A stretch of DNA of 64,000 bases from an uncultured Actinomycetes bacterium. GTDB taxonomy: Bacteria; Actinomycetota; Actinomycetes; Nanopelagicales; Nanopelagicaceae. Shown one piece after another: positions 33,796 to 43,209 of this stretch. The stretch is taken from contig CAINLV010000029.1 in assembly GCA_903850565.1 (NCBI GenBank), positions 124,001 through 188,000 of the forward strand. The letters run 5' to 3'. The position numbers were made by a program, and so were the translations under genes. The notes beneath the pieces were generated by a model. It was not told where the DNA came from and ran no database searches. It saw only the letters and a program-made list of their open reading frames with translations. Position 1 is the first letter of the stretch. Every line of letters begins with the position of its first letter.

Positions 33796-34923
33796 CTATC
33801 GGCTCAATTCAAAAAAGGCGGTGTAGGCCGAAAGCACTTGCACATGCTCCCCCGATGAAAATTGGGAGATCGCCGTTGCGAAGCTCTCGGCTGCAATTGA
33901 TTCGATCCCTTGGACGTGTAATCGATATTGAATGTCTAAAGCACGTTCGCCGGTGACAACAACTTTGCGACCTTGCAAAATTTGAAAGTCAACATCGTAG
34001 AGCCATGAGGTATCGATTCCATCTACTTCCCGCGCATTCAAAATCAAAATTACTTGATTTGAATTAATTCCCGTTAGCGCTTCGGTCCAAGATGCAGGAT
34101 TTTTTGTGAGTCGAATAGAAGCGGTAACTCCACCAGATTCGATGCTGATTGTCCGTTCTAGTTCCGAGGGAGAAACTTCTAACCAGGGTGCACCGATCAC
34201 AGATCCAGCAATATTTGCCAGTATGGAATTTCGCTCTGGTGCACTGGTGGCGACAAGAAGTTTGTCATAAGACTTATTAGATAAGCCGCATGAACATTCA
34301 TATGACCCCGAACTCCATTTCATGTAACCACCGCAGTTGGGGCAGACTGCGCCATCCGGATGAGACCGACCGCCGAAAGAAACCCGCAAAACCTTTGCAG
34401 CTTTTTGTGTCGCGTAATTTACAAATGGGTCATCAATATCAATTACAAAAGTCGTATCCGGTGACTGTTCTGCGATTTCGCGCCATCTATCTGCAACGCG
34501 TTTTACTTCGTGCATTCGATGCAATTGATCTCGAGTTAAGTTAAGAAGTAGGACCACTTCTGGCTGTGTCTGCTTGATGACATTAGCTAAATGCAATTCA
34601 TCTACTTCTAGAACTGCGTAATTGGCTCGCTTTAAGAGTGAACCCGCTACTCCCCACGAGAGATTTGACCCTGACGGACTAGTTGTGACGGCACCTAACT
34701 GCTCAATGATTCTTACGAGAAAACGGGTAGTACTGGTTTTCCCATTTGTTCCGCTCACTAAGAGAACTCTTCGGCCTTGCGAAAGTTCGGATATTGCTGA
34801 AGGCCGCAAGAAAAGAAGAACTCTTCCTGAAATGGTTTCGCCAGATTTTTTAGCAAAGGTCTTGGAAGCCCAGGCCGAGAGTAATGCGATAAGAACCGCA
34901 CGTTTTAGCCCTCTATTTGGCAT
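33796..34923 (-). CDS. murT: Lipid II isoglutaminyl synthase, Mur-ligase-like subunit MurT
   Basis: This protein of about 375 residues is a Mur ligase homologue with the ATP loop SGTNGKTSTTRF and the central domain motif of the family. It carries the MurT-specific zinc ribbon CPNCGGYMKW...CSCG (four cysteines), followed by the C-terminal domain that binds GatD. It activates the D-Glu carboxylate of lipid II for amidation. I chose the ATG at 34923 (MPNRGLKRAV); a start at 34959 would add 12 residues. It is transcribed towards gatD, and tRNA-Thr lies just upstream. Confidence 0.92.
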   Translation of the reverse strand: MPNRGLKRAVLIALLSAWASKTFAKKSGETISGRVLLFLRPSAISELSQGRRVLLVSGTNGKTSTTRFLVRIIEQLGAVTTSPSGSNLSWGVAGSLLKRANYAVLEVDELHLANVIKQTQPEVVLLLNLTRDQLHRMHEVKRVADRWREIAEQSPDTTFVIDIDDPFVNYATQKAAKVLRVSFGGRSHPDGAVCPNCGGYMKWSSGSYECSCGLSNKSYDKLLVATSAPERNSILANIAGSVIGAPWLEVSPSELERTISIESGGVTASIRLTKNPASWTEALTGINSNQVILILNAREVDGIDTSWLYDVDFQILQGRKVVVTGERALDIQYRLHVQGIESIAAESFATAISQFSSGEHVQVLSAYTAFFELSR

Positions 34924-34966
34924 TAAATTCCAATCACAGGATCCCCGATAATGACACAATTGTTCG

Positions 34967-35039
34967 AGCCACCTGTGAGAGTCGAACTCACGACCTACGC
35001 TTTACGAGAGCGTCGCTCTACCGACTGAGCTAAGGCGGC
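34967..35039 (-). tRNA. tRNA-Thr (anticodon CGT)
   Basis: The 73-nt minus-strand sequence folds as a cloverleaf. The acceptor stem is GCCGCCT with AGGTGGC (one G-U pair), the D arm contains AGCTCAGTCGGTAGAGC, the anticodon arm is ACGCT-CTCGTAA-AGCGT, and the T arm contains GTTCGACTC. The anticodon CGT reads ACG. No CCA is encoded. Confidence 0.95.
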
Positions 35040-35053
35040 GAAGGTAATAAAAA

Positions 35054-35698
35054 CTAATCTAGTCGAACTATTCCATTTGGAGTTTTGAAATCGATAGCAA
35101 CAACCCCGGTAATACCGTCATTGGCTTCAACATCGAGCCATTCAACTTCGACATCACCAAGTGCGGATTTAATATCGGTGCCGAGCCATGCTTCTATGGT
35201 CTTTAGATCCCCAGCAATTTGAATTTTTACAATTTCTGCAACTGCTTTGCCATCGGCTGAAGGATGGTCTGCTGAACTCCATTCGATGAAGAAGGGAAGT
35301 TGGGCATCGTAAATTGTTGCAAGAACTCCAATTTGCTTCCAATGAAGATCAGTACCGTCAGGACGCATTCTGTGTCCGGGAACGGCTTCGCGACCGAGTC
35401 TGGAAACGATTGGTGAAATATCATCGGTTGAGATCACCCAAGTAAGCCAACCGCCACCTTCATTTGCTCGCTTGGTGACTGCCTGACCAAATGGGGTTTG
35501 GTCTGAGGCTGGATGATTCAATGGACAGACAACTTCTAAGTAGTGGCCATTTACCAATGGAATTGTGAAGTTGCGAGTGCCAAAACGCGGATGAATCCCG
35601 CCATCCACAAATGCTGATCCCAGTCGAGAACCTAAGCGTTGAACTACATCAACGAGCTGGTCATGGGAGGCGACGTAGGAGACATGATCGAGGCGCAT
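35054..35698 (-). CDS. Glyoxalase-like (VOC) domain protein
   Basis: This 214-residue protein begins MRLDHVSYVASHDQLVDVVQRLG and has GTRNFTIPLVNGHYLEVV, the pattern of the Glyoxalase_3 type of VOC proteins. A second half (VKIQIAGDLKTIEAWLG) continues the beta-alpha fold. The function is unknown in most actinobacteria that carry it. It lies between tRNA-Thr and the TAP-like hydrolase gene, a conserved-looking position next to holB in this lineage. It has no signal peptide. Confidence 0.8.
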   Translation of the reverse strand: MRLDHVSYVASHDQLVDVVQRLGSRLGSAFVDGGIHPRFGTRNFTIPLVNGHYLEVVCPLNHPASDQTPFGQAVTKRANEGGGWLTWVISTDDISPIVSRLGREAVPGHRMRPDGTDLHWKQIGVLATIYDAQLPFFIEWSSADHPSADGKAVAEIVKIQIAGDLKTIEAWLGTDIKSALGDVEVEWLDVEANDGITGVVAIDFKTPNGIVRLD

Positions 35699-35747
35699 GT
35701 GTAAATCTTGCCCTATCTAGAGGAGTGCTTTTTACCAACTTTTGGGG

Positions 35748-37223
35748 CTAAGCCACGCAGCGAAGCGAATGAGCCGGTGCTTGGCCGGTCAAGAAATATC
35801 GGTCTACCGCCCCGTCGATACAGACGCTGCCACGGTTATGACCAGTGTGGCCCTCGCCTACAAAGGTCAAGAAAACCGATGCTGGAAAATCTTTATGTAG
35901 CGCCACTGCCCAGTCGTACGGGGTTGCCGGGTCGCCAGTCACGCCAATTACCAAAATGGGCGGCGTTTTTAAATCTCGGAGTAAAACTGGTGGAACCACT
36001 GGCGGCGCGCTCCAGTAGTGGCAGGAGAGCCCTGAAAAGGTCAAGAATGGGCCGAAGACGGGAGCGGCCTTCGCAAAAATCGCTCGATCCAACTTCATTT
36101 GAGCCAAAGAGCGTGATTCATTCCAGTCGAGACAGCTGACTACTAGGGCGATGTCATTCTGATTATCTGAATAATGACCATTCTTATCTCTATTTGTATA
36201 TTGATCCGAAAGCTCCAAAAGCAACTGTCCGTTTCCAGTATCCATGGCTTGGCGAAGGGCCTTTTGTAAGAGCGGCCACCCTTCGGTGTTGTCATAAAGG
36301 GAAGAAGCAATTCCAATCACAATTAGCGCCGGCGTGACTTTCCGATTGGAAGCACTGGAAAGAGGTTTGGTCTCGGCTCGATTAATAAGTGAGAGTATCT
36401 GATCGCGAGTAATGCCCTTAGTTGACTTTAGAAAATCGCCAAGTGCCAAATCGAAACCTTTAGCTTGAGCTAGGTTTTGATCTCGGATTGAGACGTTTGG
36501 ATCGACCGCACCATCTAAAACAAAACGACCAACGGAATTCGGATACAAAGACGCATACAAGGTTCCTAAGAAAGTTCCATAGCTTTTTCCAAGGAAGTTC
36601 AATTTCTTCTCGCCCAAAGCCATTCGAAGTAATTCCATATCTTTGGCTGATTCCAAAGTGCTGTAATGGCCCAACCTAACTCCGGCTGCTTTCGCACATG
36701 CTTGTGCAAAAAATTTGCTGGATTTTAAAGAATCGGCTTCTTGCTGCGGAGTATCGGCTTTTCCATCTTCGGCTAAATAGGCATCAGTTTGCTTATCATT
36801 TAGGCAACGAAGGGGATCGGAGGAAGCAACTCCCCTGGGGTCAAATCCCACAATATCGAATTTTTGATTTATAGCGCTAGAAACAATTGATTCGGCTGCA
36901 TAAGCATAATCGGTGCCAGAACCCCCTGGACCGCCGGGATTAACAACAATAGATCCAAGGCGTTGTTTTGAATTTAGCGCTTCATGTTTAAGAACTAATA
37001 TATGAAAAATATTCTTATCGATGTGGTCATAATCCATCGGTACTTTTAAAACAGCACATTTGTAGGTCTCGTAACAACCTTTCCAATCCAATTTCTGAGT
37101 TTGGAAATCCTTAATAGTCCAAGTACTTTGAAAGACATTCTTTACCGAAGGAAGTGTGAAAGCCAACATGACAACCACTAAAAGTAGGCCAAAAACCGTG
37201 GTTTTATTGGGTTTTTCCCTCAT
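35748..37223 (-). CDS. Secreted alpha/beta hydrolase, tripeptidyl-aminopeptidase (TAP)-like
   Basis: This 491-residue protein has an N-terminal membrane/signal segment (about 8-27) and an alpha/beta hydrolase domain. The oxyanion segment is VVNPGGPGGSG, the nucleophile elbow is GKSYGTFLG, and the C-terminal TAP-like domain carries VIGVTGDPATPYDWA (Asp) and EGHTGH (His). Streptomyces TAP cleaves N-terminal tripeptides; relatives act on many esters and peptides outside the cell. Its stop lies near the VOC gene, and its start overlaps the end of holB by 4 bp. Confidence 0.88.
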   Translation of the reverse strand: MREKPNKTTVFGLLLVVVMLAFTLPSVKNVFQSTWTIKDFQTQKLDWKGCYETYKCAVLKVPMDYDHIDKNIFHILVLKHEALNSKQRLGSIVVNPGGPGGSGTDYAYAAESIVSSAINQKFDIVGFDPRGVASSDPLRCLNDKQTDAYLAEDGKADTPQQEADSLKSSKFFAQACAKAAGVRLGHYSTLESAKDMELLRMALGEKKLNFLGKSYGTFLGTLYASLYPNSVGRFVLDGAVDPNVSIRDQNLAQAKGFDLALGDFLKSTKGITRDQILSLINRAETKPLSSASNRKVTPALIVIGIASSLYDNTEGWPLLQKALRQAMDTGNGQLLLELSDQYTNRDKNGHYSDNQNDIALVVSCLDWNESRSLAQMKLDRAIFAKAAPVFGPFLTFSGLSCHYWSAPPVVPPVLLRDLKTPPILVIGVTGDPATPYDWAVALHKDFPASVFLTFVGEGHTGHNRGSVCIDGAVDRYFLTGQAPAHSLRCVA

Positions 37224-38374
37224 CGAAGTTGCACCATCAGCGCTTCTACCGCAATCAGTGGGTTGGCATTGTGAGAAAGATTCACGCGAGTTCGCATAAT
37301 TGCATCCATTTTACGAAGCGTTTGTTCCGCGGTTGTAATGGCGGACATTTTCATAATCTCATATTCCAAATCCATATTTATTATTACATCAGCAATATCG
37401 GTTGCATCAGATTGAACAAGGAGCACATCTCGATAAAAGGTGACCATATCAAGTAGGGCTATATCTAAATAATCTCGGACCATCCGGGTCGATCGAGATT
37501 TCTGCTCTTTCTCCAATTCTTTAACGGCTTTCGAGCCGCCTTGTGAAAGTTTTGAACCTTGCTGCCCCCAAGCTTCTTTGAGGTCGTGGATCTCTTTATC
37601 GTCGCGTCGGTCGGATTCGATTTCTGCTTCTTTTTTAGCCGCATCAACCAAAAGTGCAGCGGCTTTAAATGCAGATGCAATATCGGTAATTGCGGTAGGA
37701 AGTTTCAAGATGGCGGTTCGGCGGTTTCGGGCGCCTTCATCCAGAGCCAGCCTTCGAGCTCGGCCAATATGTCCTTGGGAAGCCCTAGCTGAAAAATCCG
37801 CCAATTCTGCCGGAATAGATGCGCGCTGCAACAAGATCGAAACTGCTTTCGTTGATGGGGTGCGAAGGGTGAGATTTCTGGTTCGAGAGCGAATGGTGGG
37901 CAACACATCACTCAGGGTTGGAGCACACAGCAGCCAAACGGTTCGAAGGCCTGGTTCTTCGATCGCTTTCAGCAGCGCATTTCCGGCGGATTCAGTTAAG
38001 CGGTCCGCATCTTCAATTACTACGACGCGATAATTTGAGACCGAAGGGGACCAGCTTGCTCTAGTGATTAATTCTCGAACCTCATCGATCTTTATAGTGA
38101 GGCCTTCGCTGCGCACCAACTCTACATCTGCGTGACTTCCCGCCAGTGCGGTACGGCAGTGGTTACAGGAGTCGCAACCGCTGTTCGGGCAGACTAATGC
38201 GGCCGCAAATGAAAGTGCGGCAGTAGAACGTCCGGAGCCAGGTGGACCAGTAAAAAGCCAAGCATGCGTCATGCCTTGCGAATCATCGAGATCATTCTTA
38301 GATGATTCGATTGCCTCTTTTAAAACTTCCACAACCGAATCTTGATCGATTAGATTATTGAATACTTCATACAT
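37220..38374 (-). CDS. holB: DNA polymerase III delta-prime subunit HolB
   Basis: This 384-residue AAA+ clamp-loader subunit has Walker A GPPGSGRST, the zinc module CPNSGCDSCNHC, and VVVIEDADRLTESAGNALLKAIEEP as Walker B and sensor region. It loads the sliding clamp during replication. The ATG overlaps the stop of the MFS-tmk gene by one base (TGATG), a coupling common in actinobacteria where holB follows tmk. The TTG one codon upstream is an alternative but is less likely. The C-terminal third is helical and Lys-rich. Confidence 0.92.
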   Translation of the reverse strand: MYEVFNNLIDQDSVVEVLKEAIESSKNDLDDSQGMTHAWLFTGPPGSGRSTAALSFAAALVCPNSGCDSCNHCRTALAGSHADVELVRSEGLTIKIDEVRELITRASWSPSVSNYRVVVIEDADRLTESAGNALLKAIEEPGLRTVWLLCAPTLSDVLPTIRSRTRNLTLRTPSTKAVSILLQRASIPAELADFSARASQGHIGRARRLALDEGARNRRTAILKLPTAITDIASAFKAAALLVDAAKKEAEIESDRRDDKEIHDLKEAWGQQGSKLSQGGSKAVKELEKEQKSRSTRMVRDYLDIALLDMVTFYRDVLLVQSDATDIADVIINMDLEYEIMKMSAITTAEQTLRKMDAIMRTRVNLSHNANPLIAVEALMVQLR

Positions 38375-40422
38375 CAATGCACTTTGTTCTTCTTGGACTT
38401 TGACTTTGCATTAATCTTCAAAAGGGGAAGTTGGGAAATTCGTTCGGTGATTTGCGAGTGAATCTGTTCGCGAGTTTGAGTCGCATTAACCACAAAATAT
38501 CGTTCTGGATCTACATTGGCTAGATTCAAAAACTCTTGCCGCACTCTTTCGTGGAAGGCTAGCGGCTCGCTCTCCAACCGGTCTTGTGACTCGAGTCGAG
38601 AGAGACCGATTTCGGCTGGAAGATCCATGATGACTGTTAAAGTCGGCGTTAAGGTTTCAGTTGCCCAACGGGATATTCGAGCAACTTCGGCTGGTTGCAG
38701 GACTCGTCCAGCACCCTGGTATGCAATCGATGAATCCAAATATCTATCTGTAATCACCACATCGCCACGATCTAGGGCTGGCTTAATAACAGAATAAACA
38801 TGGTGGGCTCGATCAGCTGCATACATCAACGCTTCAGCGCGGGGGGAAATATCACCAGTCTGGTTATCCAACAAGATCTCACGCAATTTCACACCTAAGG
38901 GAGTGCCACCGGGTTCGCGGGTTAAAACAACCGTTTCGCCCAAAGATTCTAAATATTCCTTGAGTAACTGAGTCTGGGTTGATTTACCGGAACCTTCGCC
39001 ACCTTCGAACGAAATAAATATCCCAGTTTTCACGGCACCAGTGATACCGCCGAGCTCACCTCGGAATGCCGCTAAGACATCGGACCACAGTGAAACGGTG
39101 GGTCGATCTCGCATCTGGCGGTAGGAAAAAATACCAACCAGAATGCCGATAACCCCGGCGAAAAACATTGTAAAAGCCGCGCCATTGTAGGTGAAAACAG
39201 TGTTGTTGATTTTGTAGGTGTGCTTGCCTATTGCCGCGGCTATCACTGGCGCGATGGCCAAGACTAGGACTAATGAAATTCGGATCAAGGATTGAACGAA
39301 GGCAAAGGTTCTGCCTCTAACTTCATCTTCCACTTCTAAGCCCAGCATGGTGAACCCAGTAACCCAAGAAACGCCGGCGAATGCGCCAAGAATTATGGTT
39401 ACGCCAATTGCTAATACGAGGTTAGAAATCAGTGCGAGTAAGAGTAGGAAAGTTGAAGAAATAGTTAATGCAGCACCGAAAAGTCTTCTTCGTGAGAACT
39501 GACTAAATATCTTTGGGCCGAGCGAAATTCCCAAGGCGAGTCCAGTAAAGACGGAGGCGAAAAGAATTCCGTATGCAGCATCTCCAGCATTGAGATCGCC
39601 CACGAATGTTCTAGCTAAACCAATAACCGCGCCTGCTGCAAAAAATGCTCCTAGCATTCCGAAAATTAGCCCACGAATTACTTTGGAATCATTCACGAAT
39701 TTGAAACCTTCGACCAGCGCCTTGCCGATATTTTCGTTGGCAGCACCTTTTGTTGCCGGGCCTTTTGGAATCTCTTTTAGTTTATAAACAATGTAAGCGG
39801 TGTAAAGAAATGAGGCGGCATCTATATAGAGCGCCAGGTCTGCTGATGAGGCGTACTTAGTTGGTAATAAATTTGTTAACCCATGGGAAAAAAGAGCGAG
39901 AATGGTGAAGGTCAGTGCGGCTAGCGGTGCCGTTCCATAAGAGGCAAGGAGAGTGACCTGATTTGCGCTCTCTAATTTACTTTTTGGAACTAAATTGGGG
40001 ACAGTTGCTTCCTTTGCTGGAGACCAAAAAAGGGTTACCGATTCCACAAGAACTGTCGCGGTGTACAACCAAAAATAATTTCCTACCAAGGGGATGGATA
40101 AATAGAGGGCAAAACGTAGAAGGTCGCAGACGACCATTAATCTGCGCCGATCGAAGCGGTCCGCAATTACCCCGGCTAATGGACCCAAAATAACTGCTGG
40201 AAGAAGTCGAACTATGAAAACGCCGGCGATTGCAAAGTTAGCCTTGGTGTAATCCCCACCCGAAAGTTCTTGGGCAAGGGCTGTGGTTGCCAAAAGTCCC
40301 AACCAGTCGCCAAAGGAGGAGAAGGCCATTGAATTCCAGAGTTTTCGAAATGCCGGAATGGCAAGAACGCTTCGACTCTCGGATTGAGTGGGCGCGCTGG
40401 GATAGGGCAGCGATTGGGACAT
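38374..40422 (-). CDS. tmk: MFS-like membrane domain fused to thymidylate kinase
   Basis: This 682-residue protein has an N-terminal 12-helix MFS_3-type domain (about 20-430) and a C-terminal dTMP kinase (about 460-670). The kinase part shows FISFEGGEGSGKST as P-loop, REPGGTPLG, and ITDRYLDSSIAYQGAGR. The kinase makes dTDP for DNA synthesis. Such MFS-Tmk fusions are known in several actinobacteria; the role of the membrane part is unclear. It lies between topA and holB, the usual actinobacterial order. The ATG has only a weak AGG upstream. Confidence 0.92.
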   Translation of the reverse strand: MSQSLPYPSAPTQSESRSVLAIPAFRKLWNSMAFSSFGDWLGLLATTALAQELSGGDYTKANFAIAGVFIVRLLPAVILGPLAGVIADRFDRRRLMVVCDLLRFALYLSIPLVGNYFWLYTATVLVESVTLFWSPAKEATVPNLVPKSKLESANQVTLLASYGTAPLAALTFTILALFSHGLTNLLPTKYASSADLALYIDAASFLYTAYIVYKLKEIPKGPATKGAANENIGKALVEGFKFVNDSKVIRGLIFGMLGAFFAAGAVIGLARTFVGDLNAGDAAYGILFASVFTGLALGISLGPKIFSQFSRRRLFGAALTISSTFLLLLALISNLVLAIGVTIILGAFAGVSWVTGFTMLGLEVEDEVRGRTFAFVQSLIRISLVLVLAIAPVIAAAIGKHTYKINNTVFTYNGAAFTMFFAGVIGILVGIFSYRQMRDRPTVSLWSDVLAAFRGELGGITGAVKTGIFISFEGGEGSGKSTQTQLLKEYLESLGETVVLTREPGGTPLGVKLREILLDNQTGDISPRAEALMYAADRAHHVYSVIKPALDRGDVVITDRYLDSSIAYQGAGRVLQPAEVARISRWATETLTPTLTVIMDLPAEIGLSRLESQDRLESEPLAFHERVRQEFLNLANVDPERYFVVNATQTREQIHSQITERISQLPLLKINAKSKSKKNKVH

Positions 40423-40431
40423 GGATTAAGC

Positions 40432-43176
40432 CTAGACGGCAACTGCCTTTTTTGATTTTCCAGTTCCCGAGGCGGCTTTCTTCTTTACCTTTGCTGCGCC
40501 AGTTGCTTTGACCGTGTTCTTGGTCAAAGTAGGTGCGCTCTTCTTTCGCGATGAGGCTTTTTTGGCGGCTGGTGCCTTCTTAGCAGCCTTCTTTGCGCTC
40601 TTCTTGACTCGTCCAGCTCCACCATTTTCAGCTTCCCACGCTCGGCGTCCGGCGAGAAGTTCTAAGCCGCGCTCAAGGGTGAGAAATTCGACGGTATCTC
40701 CGCGTCGCAAAGTGGCATTGGTTTCGCCGTCCGTGACATAAACCCCAAATCGACCATCTTTGACCAGAACTGGCTTACTACTTCCTGGATCGATTCCTAA
40801 ATCTTTTAGCGGCGGCTTGGCAACGCCACGGCGTCGAACTTTGGGTTCTTTGTAAATGGTAATCGCTTCTTCTAAATCAATCGAGAATAGTTGTTCTTCA
40901 GAAGTCAATGTTCTGGAATCGGCTCCGCGCTTGAGGTATGGACCATATCTACCATTTTGAACGGTGATTTCTTCGCCATCGAATTCACCAAGCGTCCTAG
41001 GTAGAGAGAGCAATTTCAAAGCGTCATCAATGTTGATGGTGTCCAATGACATCGTGGAGAGCAGTGAAGCAGTTTTTGGTTTCTCGCTCTTCTTCGCACC
41101 TTCAGGAAGTGCTTGGGTTACATAAGGGCCAAATCTTCCTGACTTTGCAACTACCGGCAGATTTGTTTGTGGATCTACACCTAATTCTCGTTCACCAGAT
41201 GGCTGTGAGAGAAGTTGAATTGCAATATCAAGAGTGAGTTCATCAGGTGCAAGTGATTCTGGAATATTTGCGAATTTACGAGTCTCGCCCTCACCTTGTT
41301 GCAGATATGCACCATAACGACCAACGCGAATTTCTATTCCTTGGCCCATCTTCATGGTATTTATTTCTTGAGCATCAATTGCACCTAAGTCAGCAGCTAG
41401 ATCCTGAAGACCTGGGTGGCCTTCGGTCCCAAAGAAGAATCGCTTTAACCAGGCAACACGATCTTCTTCGCCATTAGCAATTCGATCCAGATCTTCTTCC
41501 ATCGCAGCCGTAAATTCGTAATCCACCAAATTGGAGAAGTGCTGCTCTAACAAACCAGTAACCGAGAATGCCAAGAAAGTTGGGACTAGAGCTCTTCCAC
41601 GTTTTCCAACATAGCCTCGATCTTGAATTGTGGAAATGATTGAAGCGAATGTTGATGGCCGACCAATACCTAACTCTTCTAACTTCTTCACCAAAGTTGG
41701 TTCGGTATAACGTGCCGGCGGCTTTGTTTCATGGCCTTCGCAGGTATATTTCGAAACGCTCATCAGGTCGCCTACAGTCATTGCTGGCAATCGCTTGGAG
41801 TCATCGTGATCGTCAGTTTTCTCGTCAACTATTTCTTCATAAGCGGCCAAGAAACCCGGAAAGGTAACAACCGAACCATTCGCCCGAAAGACAGCGGTTT
41901 CCTTATTTGAGGTGAGAGCGCCAAAATCCACGCGCATTTGAAGTTTCTTTGCATCCGACATCTGGGAAGCAATTGTGCGCTTCCAAATTAAGTCATAAAG
42001 TGCAAATTCATCTCGAGATAATTCTGGTGCCAGCTCCCCTGGGGTTTTAAACTCATCGCCCGCTGGTCGAATAGCTTCGTGAGCTTCCTGCGCATTCTTA
42101 GTTTTGCTTTCGTAGGTTCTAGGTGCCGCAGGGATGTAATCAGCGCCATACAATGCTTTTGCAGACGCCCGGGCAGATGCGATTGCCGATTGCGAAAGGG
42201 TCACCGAATCCGTACGCATGTAGGTGATGTAACCATTTTCGTACAGACGTTGGGCAACTCTCATGGTTAGTTGTGCACCCCAACCCAAGCGAGAACCAGC
42301 ATCTTGTTGCATTGTGGAAGTTGTAAATGGAGCCTTTGGTCGTTCAGTTCGAGGAGATTCATCAGTCGACTTAACTAGTAGAGATTGTCCTGCCAATGAT
42401 TGAACCAGCGCATTAGCCGATACTTCATTTAGTAACAAAATATTTTCTAGAGATTTTTCCTTAATCCCGCCATGATCATCAAAATCATTAGTGGTTGCGA
42501 CTCGTTTTCCATCCAGAGTCAGTAACCTGGCTTTAAAGCCGGCATCGCACTCGGCATTGAGATCCCACCATTGCGAGGAGATGAAAGCCATACGCTCTCG
42601 TTCACGTTCTACAATCAAACGAGTTGCAACGGATTGAACTCGACCCGCAGAAATCCGGGGCATGACTTTCTTCCACAAAACTGGCGAAATTCGATATCCA
42701 TATAGTCGGTCCAGTACACGACGGGACTCTTGGGCATCCACTAATCGGTAATCTAAATCCCTGGTTTCATCTGCAGCTTTTTGAATTGCCTCTTTAGTAA
42801 TTTCGTGAAAAACCATTCGCTTTACCGGAATTTTTGGTCGCAAGACTTCAATCAAGTGCCAGGCGATTGCTTCGCCTTCTCGGTCTTCATCAGTAGCCAA
42901 AATTAATTCATCGGCGGACTTCATTAATTCTTTTAATTCAGAAACTTTTGCCTTTTTATCGGGATTAATTACGTAGAGAGGCGCGAAGTCCTCTTCGATA
43001 TTTACACCCTCTTTAGCCCAGGCAATCTTTTTATATTCTTTCGGGATATCAGCAGCGCGCTGGGGCAGATCACGGATATGCCCCACCGACGCTTCCACCA
43101 CGTAGTCCTCCCCGAGAAAGCTCCCAATCTTGCGAGCTTTCGCGGGTGATTCAACAATGACTAATTTGGTACCCAA
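40432..43176 (-). CDS. topA: DNA topoisomerase I TopA
   Basis: This 914-residue type IA topoisomerase has the TOPRIM acidic motif DEDREGEAIAWHL near residue 110 and the active-site tyrosine in YITYMRTDS. It has several C-terminal TOPRIM_C-type repeats (VGRYGAYLQ, KSGRFGPYV, QNGRYGPYL, KDGRFGVYV) and no zinc fingers. The last 50 residues are an Ala/Lys-rich tail, common in actinobacterial TopA and needed for DNA binding. It relaxes negative supercoils. The start is a TTG with AAGGAG four bases upstream. It is 33 nt after hppA. Confidence 0.95.
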   Translation of the reverse strand: MGTKLVIVESPAKARKIGSFLGEDYVVEASVGHIRDLPQRAADIPKEYKKIAWAKEGVNIEEDFAPLYVINPDKKAKVSELKELMKSADELILATDEDREGEAIAWHLIEVLRPKIPVKRMVFHEITKEAIQKAADETRDLDYRLVDAQESRRVLDRLYGYRISPVLWKKVMPRISAGRVQSVATRLIVERERERMAFISSQWWDLNAECDAGFKARLLTLDGKRVATTNDFDDHGGIKEKSLENILLLNEVSANALVQSLAGQSLLVKSTDESPRTERPKAPFTTSTMQQDAGSRLGWGAQLTMRVAQRLYENGYITYMRTDSVTLSQSAIASARASAKALYGADYIPAAPRTYESKTKNAQEAHEAIRPAGDEFKTPGELAPELSRDEFALYDLIWKRTIASQMSDAKKLQMRVDFGALTSNKETAVFRANGSVVTFPGFLAAYEEIVDEKTDDHDDSKRLPAMTVGDLMSVSKYTCEGHETKPPARYTEPTLVKKLEELGIGRPSTFASIISTIQDRGYVGKRGRALVPTFLAFSVTGLLEQHFSNLVDYEFTAAMEEDLDRIANGEEDRVAWLKRFFFGTEGHPGLQDLAADLGAIDAQEINTMKMGQGIEIRVGRYGAYLQQGEGETRKFANIPESLAPDELTLDIAIQLLSQPSGERELGVDPQTNLPVVAKSGRFGPYVTQALPEGAKKSEKPKTASLLSTMSLDTINIDDALKLLSLPRTLGEFDGEEITVQNGRYGPYLKRGADSRTLTSEEQLFSIDLEEAITIYKEPKVRRRGVAKPPLKDLGIDPGSSKPVLVKDGRFGVYVTDGETNATLRRGDTVEFLTLERGLELLAGRRAWEAENGGAGRVKKSAKKAAKKAPAAKKASSRKKSAPTLTKNTVKATGAAKVKKKAASGTGKSKKAVAV

Positions 43177-43209
43177 TATGCTCCTTATTAACCGGATCTA
43201 TTCGAACTA

